Shown here piece by piece: positions 9,596-18,081 of a stretch of 64,000 nt of DNA. The translations under genes were made by a program, and so were the position numbers. Source of the DNA: Edaphocola flava. GTDB lineage: Bacteria; Bacteroidota; Bacteroidia; Chitinophagales; Chitinophagaceae. The number at the start of each line of letters is the position of its first letter. Position 1 is the first letter of the stretch. Where the stretch lies: the NCBI RefSeq assembly GCF_004118155.1, contig NZ_SAIQ01000002.1, positions 705,910-769,909 of the forward strand, read 5' to 3'. The notes under the pieces are model-generated. The model searched no databases. It was not told the origin of the DNA and saw only the letters and a program-made list of their open reading frames with translations.

Positions 9596-11368
9596 ATGTT
9601 TATGACACACCCATCCCATCGCAGGGTAGCCGCCGGCACCCTCAAAACCCACTATGCCCGCATATGTAGTTATGCACTCCTGATGTGCAGTATGATGCTG
9701 CAACACTTAGCTCACGCACAGGTATTCAACAGTTCCACCTCTACCGAAACGACCTTTCCTGCTCCGCCACTGGGGCCTATGTACTACCTGGATAATAATA
9801 TCAAATACCTCTTTACCTCCTCTGTTTACACTACATTGCTATACGCCCCGCCTTACATGAGCGGTACGGCTTCTGTAGCTTCCTGGTCGCATGATATGTA
9901 TGTGACCCCCTCCGGTGCCAGTGCTGCAGATGGTGGCGGCTTTTCACTCGGACTGATTGAGCCTGCAGGCAGCTATATCGGCCTCCTGGCAGTGGCAATG
10001 CCCAATGCGGCCAATATCTCTGCAGTAGCTATGCATGGCAATTGTCAGGAGAATGTTATGGTCGTATATGCTATGCCCTGTGGCGGTGATTCTCTGGACG
10101 AATGCCGGCCATATGCACAATATTATTACCAGATGTACCATTGGGTGCATCCAAGCTCCCTTACGCCTACAGGCCCGCCGGTAGCGCTCTCTACCGGTTG
10201 TTCTTTCTTTGATCGCATCAGTATTGATATAAACCATGATGCCACCAAAGCGGTTGTAGTATGGGGACATAATAACACTGCCTTATTTTCCAAAGCATTT
10301 GACTTCAATACGGGAGTTCTTACCGTAGGGCCAACCAATATTATCTCCACCAAAGGGAACCTGGCCGATGTCGCTTTCCGTAAAGATCCCGGCAGCGGTA
10401 CTGAATACCTGCATTTTGCCTATCTCAGCAGGGTGATTCGGGCTTCCTGTGAAGAGGTATATGAGGGAGACACTGATCTTGGATTATCAGAAGCCACTTT
10501 TATAGAAGGCATGACCACTTTTAATGACCTGATGTCAGGCACTTTCTCCGGGCTAACGGATCTTAATATAGAACCCTCCGGTATCTCGGGTATTGTAGAT
10601 GAAGCGCACCTGGTGCTGGATGCACCGGATGTTTCTGCAGCACCAAACTGGAGCTACACCTGGAATGAACGCACGGATAATAGGGTATATGTGCGTACAT
10701 ACAAAGACCTGGTGAGTTTACCTACCGATCCCAGCTGGACAGTCAATAACGGTATTGTTGGCGGACCTGCTCCTCGTTTTACACCCGGAATCAATCCTTC
10801 TGTAGCCTATCATCCTATGGGTAGCCAGTATTTTGTTGGCTTTGCCGGTGGTCCGAAAGATTATGTAGCCTGTCAGATCAATGATCTGGGCGGACTGGTA
10901 TCCATGAATGACTACCTTGAGGTTCCTAATAGCAGTGCCCCTACAAGTGGCAAACCCCTGGTGGCACTCAGCAAGAACAGTACCGGTGATTACCTGTATA
11001 CTGCTTTTGTGCAGGAAGATGAAATGGGCAATTTCAGCCTGGTACATAAAGGGCATCCCTGGATGAGTCCTATGGCCTGGAAACAAACTACTGTGCTGGA
11101 TGGCGCTCCGGGAACTGATGTGCGTGTTTACCCTAATCCATTTACAGATGTCCTTCACTTTGACGTTCCGGATGCAGGACAAACCGGAGTATGGACCCTG
11201 ACCATAACCAATGTACTGGGACAATCAGTAGCTGATATACGCGGCGCCACAGCAGAGATTAATAATCGCCTGCAGCAGCTGGCACCGGGTCTCACACGCG
11301 GCCACTATATGCTGACGATCGATAACGGATCAGGAAAAGTGCAACATAAAACAATAGTGAAACAATAA
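9596..11368 (+). CDS. T9SS cargo protein, type A sorting domain
   Basis: The protein has 590 residues. A long polar N-region precedes a hydrophobic stretch ending LAHAQ, which reads as a signal peptide. ATGs at 9596 and 9602 are equally possible. The central 450 residues look beta-rich, possibly a beta-propeller or similar repeat fold, without a recognised catalytic motif. The last 80 residues form a type A type IX secretion sorting domain: VRVYPNPFTDVL, then ITNVLGQSV, then HYMLTI and a basic KTIVKQ tail. It should be exported across the outer membrane and released or attached to the surface. A very strong terminator follows 12 nt after the stop. Confidence 0.88.
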   Translation: MFMTHPSHRRVAAGTLKTHYARICSYALLMCSMMLQHLAHAQVFNSSTSTETTFPAPPLGPMYYLDNNIKYLFTSSVYTTLLYAPPYMSGTASVASWSHDMYVTPSGASAADGGGFSLGLIEPAGSYIGLLAVAMPNAANISAVAMHGNCQENVMVVYAMPCGGDSLDECRPYAQYYYQMYHWVHPSSLTPTGPPVALSTGCSFFDRISIDINHDATKAVVVWGHNNTALFSKAFDFNTGVLTVGPTNIISTKGNLADVAFRKDPGSGTEYLHFAYLSRVIRASCEEVYEGDTDLGLSEATFIEGMTTFNDLMSGTFSGLTDLNIEPSGISGIVDEAHLVLDAPDVSAAPNWSYTWNERTDNRVYVRTYKDLVSLPTDPSWTVNNGIVGGPAPRFTPGINPSVAYHPMGSQYFVGFAGGPKDYVACQINDLGGLVSMNDYLEVPNSSAPTSGKPLVALSKNSTGDYLYTAFVQEDEMGNFSLVHKGHPWMSPMAWKQTTVLDGAPGTDVRVYPNPFTDVLHFDVPDAGQTGVWTLTITNVLGQSVADIRGATAEINNRLQQLAPGLTRGHYMLTIDNGSGKVQHKTIVKQ

Positions 11369-11380
11369 TACAGCATGTGT

Positions 11381-11420
11381 AGTTGGAGGGTATCGCTTCG
11401 CGATACCCTCCAACTTTTTT
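11381..11420 (+). terminator. Strong rho-independent terminator
   Basis: A perfect 15-bp stem (11381-11395 with 11401-11415) with a CTTCG loop is followed by a run of T. It separates the T9SS cargo gene from the ABC-F unit. Confidence 0.92.
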
Positions 11421-11424
11421 AACT

Positions 11425-11453
11425 TTTGGCTTAACGTGTAATTCGTACCTTTG
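11425..11453 (+). promoter_or_regulatory. Promoter of the ABC-F / endonuclease V unit
   Basis: TTTG at 11425-11428, a 17-nt spacer and TACCTTTG at 11446-11453 match the Bacteroidota consensus. Transcription should begin near 11460, leaving a leader of about 105 nt. That leader holds a GC-rich hairpin around CTTCCGCCGGAAG at 11521-11533. Confidence 0.72.
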
Positions 11454-11565
11454 CTACTCTTCAAGCGCAGATATACATGTAGAATTTATCTTTTCTTATG
11501 GTTACAATATCAAATGCCGGCTTCCGCCGGAAGTCTGGCTATTGTTCACATTCAAACGAAAAGAT

Positions 11566-13155
11566 ATGTTGGTTATACAACAACTTACTTACGCGCATTC
11601 CGATAAAACTATATTATTTGATGAGCTCAGTATGAGCATCAGCACACAGCAGAAAGTGGCCCTTGTCGGCAATAACGGCGTGGGCAAATCCACATTATTG
11701 CAATTGATTGCGGGCAGACTGCAATCACAGGCCGGTAGCATACAGTTACAGGAGCAGCCTTATTATGTGCCACAGGTATATGGTCAGTTTAATGACCTGG
11801 ACATAGCCCGGGCATTGGGCGTGGCCGGGCGTATTGCAGCATTGCACAGTATACTAGCCGGAGATATGAGTGAACGAAACCTTGATCTGCTGCAGGATGA
11901 CTGGGCTATAGAAGAGCGATGTACTGCTGCGCTGGAGCAGTGGGGCCTGGGTGCATTTAGCCTGGATACACCTATGTCACAACTGAGCGGCGGGCAGAAG
12001 ACTAAGGTCTTTCTGGCTGGTATCGCCGTACATGAAGCCTCCTTTGTGCTCATGGATGAGCCCAGTAATCACCTGGATCAGGAAAGTCGCAATCTGCTAT
12101 ATGAGTACATCCGCAATACCCGTCATACACTGCTGGTGGTAAGCCATGACCGTACCTTGCTCAACCTGCTAGATACGGTTGTAGAACTGAGCCCTAAAGG
12201 GATAAGCCTGTATGGTGGCAATTACGAAGAATATAAAATACAGAAACAAACCGGCCTCGAAGCGCTGCAGCAAGCAGTGCATCATAAAGAGAAAGAATTG
12301 CGTAAGGCAAAAGAGATAGAACGCCAGGCAGCAGAACGAAGGCAGAAGCTGGATGCACGGGGTAAACGAAAGCAGGAAAAAGCCGGAGTGCCCACCATTA
12401 TGATGAATACCCTGCGCAACAGTGCACAGAAGAGTACTGCAAAGATGGGCGATGTACATGCGGACAAAGTACAGTCTATACGCCAGGATATGCAGGACCT
12501 GCGCAATGATCTGCCCGATCCTGATCATATGCGCATTGGCTTCGCCACCACCGATTTACATCAGGGTAAGATATTATTAAAAGCAGGGGAGATCAATCAT
12601 AGTTTTGGTGACCAGCCTTTATGGAAGGAGCCTTTGTCCTTTATCCTTGTCAGCGGTTCCCGTACGGCTATTGCGGGTGCTAATGGTTCTGGCAAAACTA
12701 CATTGTTACGGATGATTATGGGTACGCTGGAGCCACAGCAGGGCATGCTGTACCGTGCAGCGCATACCATGCTCTATATAGACCAGGAGTATAGCCTGGT
12801 ACAGACCAGTGATAGTCTTTATGAACTGGCACAGCAATATAATCGTACCGGACTGCAGGAGCATGAAATCAAGAACCGGTTGAAACGTTTTCTCTTTGGC
12901 CCGGAGGATTGGCATAAATCTTGCTCCGTATTAAGCGGAGGAGAACAGATGCGTATGCTGCTCTGCTGCCTGACCATACAACAGCAGACGCCGGATATTA
13001 TTGTACTGGATGAGCCTACTAATAACCTTGATATTCAGAACATGGCTATACTTACAGCAGCGCTGAATGAATATAAAGGAACGCTGATTGTAGTGTCGCA
13101 TGATGCCTATTTTCTGAAAGAGATCGGCATAAAAGATCAGATCTGTTTATCTTAA
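11566..13155 (+). CDS. ABC-F family ATP-binding protein (ribosome-associated type)
   Basis: The protein has 529 residues from the ATG at 11566. The frame is open further upstream, but that part includes the promoter and leader. There are two ABC domains and no membrane segment, the ABC-F layout. Domain 1 has Walker A GNNGVGKST (35-43), signature LSGGQ (140-144) and Walker B VLMDEP (161-166). Domain 2 has GANGSGKTT, LSGGEQ and IIVLDEP. Between them lies a basic, charged linker (about 225-315). ABC-F proteins bind the ribosomal E site, and some protect against antibiotics that target the ribosome. I cannot tell a housekeeping from a resistance member here. Endonuclease V follows after 14 nt. 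Confidence 0.9.
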   Translation: MLVIQQLTYAHSDKTILFDELSMSISTQQKVALVGNNGVGKSTLLQLIAGRLQSQAGSIQLQEQPYYVPQVYGQFNDLDIARALGVAGRIAALHSILAGDMSERNLDLLQDDWAIEERCTAALEQWGLGAFSLDTPMSQLSGGQKTKVFLAGIAVHEASFVLMDEPSNHLDQESRNLLYEYIRNTRHTLLVVSHDRTLLNLLDTVVELSPKGISLYGGNYEEYKIQKQTGLEALQQAVHHKEKELRKAKEIERQAAERRQKLDARGKRKQEKAGVPTIMMNTLRNSAQKSTAKMGDVHADKVQSIRQDMQDLRNDLPDPDHMRIGFATTDLHQGKILLKAGEINHSFGDQPLWKEPLSFILVSGSRTAIAGANGSGKTTLLRMIMGTLEPQQGMLYRAAHTMLYIDQEYSLVQTSDSLYELAQQYNRTGLQEHEIKNRLKRFLFGPEDWHKSCSVLSGGEQMRMLLCCLTIQQQTPDIIVLDEPTNNLDIQNMAILTAALNEYKGTLIVVSHDAYFLKEIGIKDQICLS

Positions 13156-13169
13156 ATTACATTATAGCT

Positions 13170-13871
13170 ATGGAACATACTTCTTTATATGACCGCATGA
13201 GCCCTTCAGAGGCAGTGGAGCTGCAAAAACAGCTGCGTAGTCAGATCGACCTGAGTCCTTATGAAGGGGACATTAAATATATTGGTGGTGCAGATATCTC
13301 TTTTAACCGTTTTGAAACAACCGTTTATGCCGGGATCGTTGTGCTGTCTTATCCTGAGATGCAGGTCGTTTCGCGCGTTGCAGTGGTAGAAGAGGCAACA
13401 TTTCCATACATATCGGGCTTGCTGGCTTTCCGTGAGGTGCCTTCTTTGTTGAAGGCCTGGCAGCAGCTTGAACTCAAACCCGATGTGCTGGTACTGGACG
13501 GGCAGGGTATTGCTCATCCGCGCCGTCTGGGTATTGCCACGCACTTTGGTCTGGTGGCTGGTGTGCCCACACTGGGCTGTGGCAAAAGCAGGCTTACCGG
13601 TACGTTTGAAGAACCGGACAATGAACCGCTGTCGCAGCGACCGCTCTGGCACCAGGGAGAGCAGATAGGCGTAGTACTGCGCACCAAGCGCAACTGTAAG
13701 CCGGTATTTGTTTCTCCGGGACACCATATCAGTATGGAGCAAAGCGTACAGTTGATCCGTAACAGTCTCCGGGGTTATCGCATACCGGAACCTACGCGTA
13801 AAGCCCATCTGTGGGTCAACGAGGTACGCCTGCAGGCCAAAGAGGCACCCGGACAGCAATTGTTTGTATAA
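13170..13871 (+). CDS. nfi: Endonuclease V (deoxyinosine 3'-endonuclease)
   Basis: The protein has 233 residues, the usual length. It cuts DNA near deoxyinosine as part of deamination repair and needs Mg2+. The catalytic acidic residues are in place: Asp42 in IGGADIS, Glu89 in FREVP and Asp110 in VLDGQG. The hallmark HPRRLGIATHFG and GVPTLGCGKSRLTG blocks follow. It probably shares a transcript with the ABC-F gene 14 nt upstream. A hairpin at 13909-13936 follows. Confidence 0.95.
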   Translation: MEHTSLYDRMSPSEAVELQKQLRSQIDLSPYEGDIKYIGGADISFNRFETTVYAGIVVLSYPEMQVVSRVAVVEEATFPYISGLLAFREVPSLLKAWQQLELKPDVLVLDGQGIAHPRRLGIATHFGLVAGVPTLGCGKSRLTGTFEEPDNEPLSQRPLWHQGEQIGVVLRTKRNCKPVFVSPGHHISMEQSVQLIRNSLRGYRIPEPTRKAHLWVNEVRLQAKEAPGQQLFV

Positions 13872-13898
13872 GCTTCGGTCATTTTCCGTCTAAATCGT

Positions 13899-13936
13899 AT
13901 TTTTGTGCACATTGCATGGTTTTGGCCATGCAATGT
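13899..13936 (+). promoter_or_regulatory. -7 element TATTTTTG plus leader hairpin before rsmF-like gene
   Basis: TATTTTTG at 13899-13906 fits a -7 box. Directly after it, 13909-13919 and 13926-13936 form a perfect 11-bp stem with a 6-nt loop, 28 nt before the next ATG. The hairpin may end nfi transcription or form the start of the methyltransferase leader. Confidence 0.5.
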
Positions 13937-13964
13937 TTGCTTTTAATGAATTGCCCGGAATTTT

Positions 13965-15317
13965 ATGACATCACTACCGCAACATGTTTTTGATACTGCT
14001 CCTGACTGGAATGAGGATGCTTATGTAATGGCCCATCAGCAGGCACCACCGGTATCGGTACGCCTCAATCCGCTGAAGCCTTCTACTGCATTTCCTGAGA
14101 TGCAACGGGTGCCCTGGAGTGCAAACGGACTTTATCTTCCGGAAAGGCCCTCTTTTACGCTGGACCCTTTGTTTCATGGCGGGGCGTACTACGTGCAGGA
14201 AGCCTCTTCCATGTTTGTAGAGCAGGCTTTTCAGCAACATGTATCGCGTAGCCAACCGCTTAAAGTGCTGGACCTTTGCGCGGCACCGGGCGGTAAAAGC
14301 ACACTGCTGGCCTCTTTGCTCCGGGCTGATGATCTGCTGGTATCGAATGAAGTAATACAAACCCGTGCATCTATACTGGTAGAGAATATGACGCGCTGGG
14401 GGCAGATGAATACCTGGGTGACCAATAATGATCCTAAAGATTTTGGCAGGGCTACGGGATTCTTTGATGCAATGCTGGTGGATGCACCCTGTAGTGGTTC
14501 CGGTTTGTGGCGGAAGGATGAACAGGCTATTGACGAGTGGAGTGAAAGTAATGTACAGCTTTGTTCTGAGCGTCAGCAGCGCATCCTGGCCGATGCCTTA
14601 CCTGCATTAAAGAAAGACGGGGTACTTATATATGCAACCTGTTCTTATTCTGTTGCAGAAAATGAGCGCATTGTAGACTGGCTCGTTACAGAAATGAATA
14701 TGACAGCCTTGCGTGTAGATTGCGATGCCGCATGGGGCGTAACAGAAACGCAGTCACCACAGCATAAAGCCTGGGGTTACCGTTTCTATCCCTGGAAGGC
14801 CAAAGGGGAGGGCTTCTTTCTTGCTGTACTGCGCAAGAATGACGGGCTGGTCACGGATAGCCTTTACCAGAGCAGTACCAAACAAAAAGCCAAAGCGAAG
14901 CAGGATGCAGCATTGCAGCAGCAGATGCAGGCTTATTTCAATACAGATATTGAGCTCTTCCAGCACCAGGATATGATCTACGCGGTACATCCCGAACACA
15001 AGGCTTATGTTGACTCTATGCGTGGGGCATTTTATATTAAAAAAGCAGGTACGGCAATGGGTACTATGCTCAAAGAACTGGTGCCGGAGCATGACCTGGC
15101 ACTGAGTGTACACCTTGCGGAGGGTGTCTCCCGCATTGCTCTAAGCCGTGATGAAGCATTACATTACCTCAAGAAAGAATCGGTACGCACCGGTGACGGA
15201 TATAAGGGATGGCATGTGGCTACTTACGAAGGAGTAGGTCTGGGCTGGGGTAAATGGATGCCTAATCGTATGAACAATTACCTGCCCAAGCATTACCGTA
15301 TCCGTATGGATCTGTAA
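13965..15317 (+). CDS. rsmF: RsmF/NOL1-NOP2-Sun family RNA m5C methyltransferase
   Basis: The protein has 450 residues. It transfers a methyl group from SAM to C5 of cytosine in rRNA. The SAM-binding motif LDLCAAPGGKS lies near residue 103. The two motif cysteines are present in VDAPCSGSG (motif IV) and YATCSYS (motif VI); the latter cysteine is the nucleophile in this family. The last 140 residues resemble the RsmF C-terminal and PUA-like domains. The gene symbol is by family resemblance; the precise rRNA site is unverified. Its stop codon directly abuts the stop of the convergent J-domain gene. Confidence 0.87.
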   Translation: MTSLPQHVFDTAPDWNEDAYVMAHQQAPPVSVRLNPLKPSTAFPEMQRVPWSANGLYLPERPSFTLDPLFHGGAYYVQEASSMFVEQAFQQHVSRSQPLKVLDLCAAPGGKSTLLASLLRADDLLVSNEVIQTRASILVENMTRWGQMNTWVTNNDPKDFGRATGFFDAMLVDAPCSGSGLWRKDEQAIDEWSESNVQLCSERQQRILADALPALKKDGVLIYATCSYSVAENERIVDWLVTEMNMTALRVDCDAAWGVTETQSPQHKAWGYRFYPWKAKGEGFFLAVLRKNDGLVTDSLYQSSTKQKAKAKQDAALQQQMQAYFNTDIELFQHQDMIYAVHPEHKAYVDSMRGAFYIKKAGTAMGTMLKELVPEHDLALSVHLAEGVSRIALSRDEALHYLKKESVRTGDGYKGWHVATYEGVGLGWGKWMPNRMNNYLPKHYRIRMDL

Positions 15318-15968
15318 CTACACCTTACGGCTGTACCAGTACATTGCAATACATAACAGTATGGCAATCGCCAGTATAATCCAGACTATATTTTTCTGAT
15401 AACGATCGGTATGTTTACGGCTATCGAGGTAAGCTTGTATGCGCTCCAACTGCGTTTCCTGTTGCGCACATAAAGCAGTCAACCGGTCGGTAACCATCCT
15501 GCACTGGTGCTCTGGCAGCACGGTGCATAAGGCCAGCACATCGGCACAGCATTGTGCATATTGCTCTTCGCCAGCTTTCTGCTGAAACACGGCAATGTTA
15601 TGGTCATTCAGTAAGGAACAGAGATAATCGGTAAGGTGATTTTCTATTACATGATGTGTTTTTCTGTACACAATAGCATCCGCCACATGACGTACCCGGT
15701 CCAGGATCAGTTCCGGGGTAATTGCCTGGGTGTACCGGATTGTATTCTGCTGCAGCAGCCATAATTCTTTATCGTATTCCTTTCGTTTTACAGCATCCGT
15801 CAGCACTTCATAGGCCTCCTTGATCAGGCTGAAATGCGTATGTGCAAAAGCATTATCCGCATTCTTATCCGGATGAAACTGGTGCGCCAGCCTGCGAAAC
15901 GATTTTTTGATCGTATCGGTATCGGCCTGCGGCGGCACTTCTAATATCTGGTAGTAATTGCTGATAAT
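15318..15968 (-). CDS. J-domain membrane-anchored protein with non-ATG start
   Basis: An N-terminal J domain contains the HPD motif (AHQFHPDKN), and a C-terminal hydrophobic segment (IVWIILAIAILLCIAMYW) ends in a short basic tail. It is therefore a tail-anchored DnaJ-like co-chaperone that would recruit DnaK at the membrane. The first plain start codon is GTG at 15938, but conserved helix I of the J domain (NYYQILEV) is encoded upstream of it. Between the in-frame stop at 15978-15980 and the GTG there is no ATG, GTG or TTG. Initiation may use ATT at 15968 or ATA at 15977; a GGAAAG lies 9 nt before the ATA. The start given is provisional. Confidence 0.8.
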   Translation of the reverse strand: MISNYYQILEVPPQADTDTIKKSFRRLAHQFHPDKNADNAFAHTHFSLIKEAYEVLTDAVKRKEYDKELWLLQQNTIRYTQAITPELILDRVRHVADAIVYRKTHHVIENHLTDYLCSLLNDHNIAVFQQKAGEEQYAQCCADVLALCTVLPEHQCRMVTDRLTALCAQQETQLERIQAYLDSRKHTDRYQKNIVWIILAIAILLCIAMYWYSRKV

Positions 15969-16046
15969 ACGGGTTATTTATAACTGCTTTCCGGATACGG
16001 AGGCAAAGAAAAGGTACATGGGTACGAAAATAGCATATAAATGCAT

Positions 16047-16077
16047 TTTGATTTCTGCATTTCGCATATTATCTTTG
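16047..16077 (+). promoter_or_regulatory. Promoter of small lipoprotein gene
   Basis: TTTG at 16047-16050, exactly 19 nt, then TATCTTTG at 16070-16077: a textbook Bacteroidota promoter 20 nt before the ATG. Confidence 0.8.
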
Positions 16078-16097
16078 AGAAAATTTGAACAATCGCC

Positions 16098-16358
16098 ATG
16101 ATGAATAAACATTTACTGCGTGCTGCCTTCTCTGTCTGTGGTATCGGTCTGCTGAGCCTGGGTTTTATCTCCTGCATTAAAGATTATACCTGTCGTTGTG
16201 AAATCTCTTATTCCGGTAAGCCTGGATTGCCAGAGCCTACTGTAAAAGAATATTCTATCAAAGATAATGGCAGTGGTGCTGCTTCAAAATGTAAAGCCGC
16301 TTCCCGTGTGACTACCGAAATGGGCATCACAACAACGGAGACCTGCGATCTGTATTAA
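16098..16358 (+). CDS. Small lipoprotein of unknown function
   Basis: The protein has 86 residues and begins with MMNK; the second Met is equally possible. A signal peptide ends in a lipobox-like GFISC, so it is probably lipid-anchored. The mature part has about 60 residues and is rich in Lys, Thr, Ser and Cys, with four further cysteines. I recognise no family. A consensus promoter lies just upstream and a bidirectional terminator just downstream, which supports it as a real single-gene unit. Confidence 0.75.
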   Translation: MMNKHLLRAAFSVCGIGLLSLGFISCIKDYTCRCEISYSGKPGLPEPTVKEYSIKDNGSGAASKCKAASRVTTEMGITTTETCDLY

Positions 16359-16382
16359 TCTGATCTCATACATTTATTTATA

Positions 16383-16423
16383 AAAAATTGCGTGCATTGA
16401 TATCATCGATGCACGCAATTTTT
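16383..16423. terminator. Bidirectional terminator between convergent genes
   Basis: A perfect 15-bp stem (16383-16397 with 16409-16423) has A and T runs on its flanks and sits between the lipoprotein and TPR genes. Confidence 0.88.
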
Positions 16424-16444
16424 ATTATCCCTATGTCTTACGGA

Positions 16445-17926
16445 TTATTTTAAACGGTTCAGGGCCGCTTTGGCTTTCTGTTCCAGCGAGTTTTCATAAT
16501 CATGATTTTTCATGTCGATACACTCGTTATACCTTTTTATAGCCAGGGCACGCTGCCCCATATCTTCATAAATATTGCCCAGTTCCAGCGCTGCTCTTGC
16601 AGCATAGTGCTCAGAGCGTTCACTGCCCATTTGTATGGTTTCCTGAAAATAGGCAATAGCCAGTTGCTGCTGCCCCAGGGCATGATAGATCTGTGCATTG
16701 CGGTAGGTAAACTCCAGCTGATCGGCAATGTTGCTGAAATCAGCCTTATCATAATTCTTAATCACCTGGCTGGCACTCAGGTAATTACCCCCGTCACACA
16801 GCAAGCGTATTTTTAATAAAGCAGCATTAGGGTAGTCCGGGCTTTTAGCATAGCGCAGGGCCTGTTTATCCCCGTCCGTGATGGCAGTGCCATATTGCAG
16901 ACAATAACGTTTATATTCATCTGCCTTAGCCTTATTGCCCGTAACCCAGTAATACTGGCTCATTTTCTGATAGGCTTCCTTTATAAAATAATTATTCTTC
17001 GTCGTGTTCAGAAACCGGCTGAAATAAATAATGCAATCATCATCAAGGCTGAATAAAGCCGCCTGTCCCAGCTCGAACTGGAAGGCCGGTACCTCCATAT
17101 AGCTGCTGCCTTTATTCATATTGTTCAGCACACTCATCGCCACTTTGGAGCGGTTGTTGTTTAAGGCTATGTTGGCTTTGGTAAAGGCAAGTAACTGGTT
17201 GTTGCGGACATCAATCTTATTGGCATCCAGGTAATCGAGTGCAGTACCCGGCTCGCTGAATAGTATAGATTTGAAATAACAGTAATAAACAATTGTCTCT
17301 TCTTTAAGCAAGTCTGTACTATTGTCATTCAGGTAATTGACGATGCGGGTGTTTCCACTCTTCACCGAACCTTTGAAACCCAGCAGGTTCACCATCCATC
17401 GATAGTTATTCGGTATGGTACCGATCATGCCCTCTGCTACACCCAGCAGTATATTATTCTGTTTGAAATTGGGGAAACGCCCCTGGTTCTCTTTCAGGTT
17501 GTTGTATGATTTACGGAACAGGTTGGCTGCCGCCGTCATATCATTAAAACGGATATTAATAGCTGCCCAGTGAAAATAGAGTGTGGCCTTGGTATAAGCA
17601 TACCAGGGTGAGCTTTTATCGCCTTTATCCAGGATATTCATACGGATGCTCAGGTTATTCCTCCTGCGCTTCAGTTCTGCTGGATCGCCGCGGAATAATA
17701 AAGTAAACGCATCATCATAGCTATACAGGTATACGGCAATCAGGTTGTTGGGATGCTCCTTTAATTCTGCTTCCAGGAGCTGGTTGGCATCAGTAATGCG
17801 AAAGGCAGTATAGGCCTGATAGGCTTTCTGACAACGGGTATTAAAGTCATAATAGTATCCGGCCAGGCTCTTGAGTGTAGATAGGAGTATAAGGATAAAG
17901 GTTTGGATCAGCGATTTTCTGAGCAT
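16445..17926 (-). CDS. Exported or membrane-anchored TPR protein
   Basis: The protein has 493 residues from the ATG at 17926. An alternative ATG at 17950 lies upstream of a -7-like box. The N-terminus is a hydrophobic signal sequence or anchor (LIQTFILILLSTLKSLA). The rest is helical with TPR-like units, clearest at the C-terminus (NAQIYHALGQQQLAIAYFQETI, GNIEDMG-like ELGNIYEDMGQRALAIKRYNE). TPR proteins act as scaffolds; no enzymatic motif is visible and the partner is unknown. The -7-like TATTTTTG at 17931-17938 would put the transcript start almost at the ATG. Confidence 0.8.
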   Translation of the reverse strand: MLRKSLIQTFILILLSTLKSLAGYYYDFNTRCQKAYQAYTAFRITDANQLLEAELKEHPNNLIAVYLYSYDDAFTLLFRGDPAELKRRRNNLSIRMNILDKGDKSSPWYAYTKATLYFHWAAINIRFNDMTAAANLFRKSYNNLKENQGRFPNFKQNNILLGVAEGMIGTIPNNYRWMVNLLGFKGSVKSGNTRIVNYLNDNSTDLLKEETIVYYCYFKSILFSEPGTALDYLDANKIDVRNNQLLAFTKANIALNNNRSKVAMSVLNNMNKGSSYMEVPAFQFELGQAALFSLDDDCIIYFSRFLNTTKNNYFIKEAYQKMSQYYWVTGNKAKADEYKRYCLQYGTAITDGDKQALRYAKSPDYPNAALLKIRLLCDGGNYLSASQVIKNYDKADFSNIADQLEFTYRNAQIYHALGQQQLAIAYFQETIQMGSERSEHYAARAALELGNIYEDMGQRALAIKRYNECIDMKNHDYENSLEQKAKAALNRLK

Positions 17927-18081
17927 GGCGCAAAAATAAACTCCTTTCATGGGATAAGGTATTTTTTATTTGTTATCGGCTTCAGATTTTCAGAAAGGTT
18001 ATATAATTATTGGCATGCTGCACTATTGCTTATGCTGTTTTTATTGTAAATTGCGGGTCAATAATTGAAAATTACCCTGAT

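Noticed and set aside
13206..13859. Minus-strand frame of 217 codons
   Set aside because: It is antisense to endonuclease V with all catalytic residues in place.
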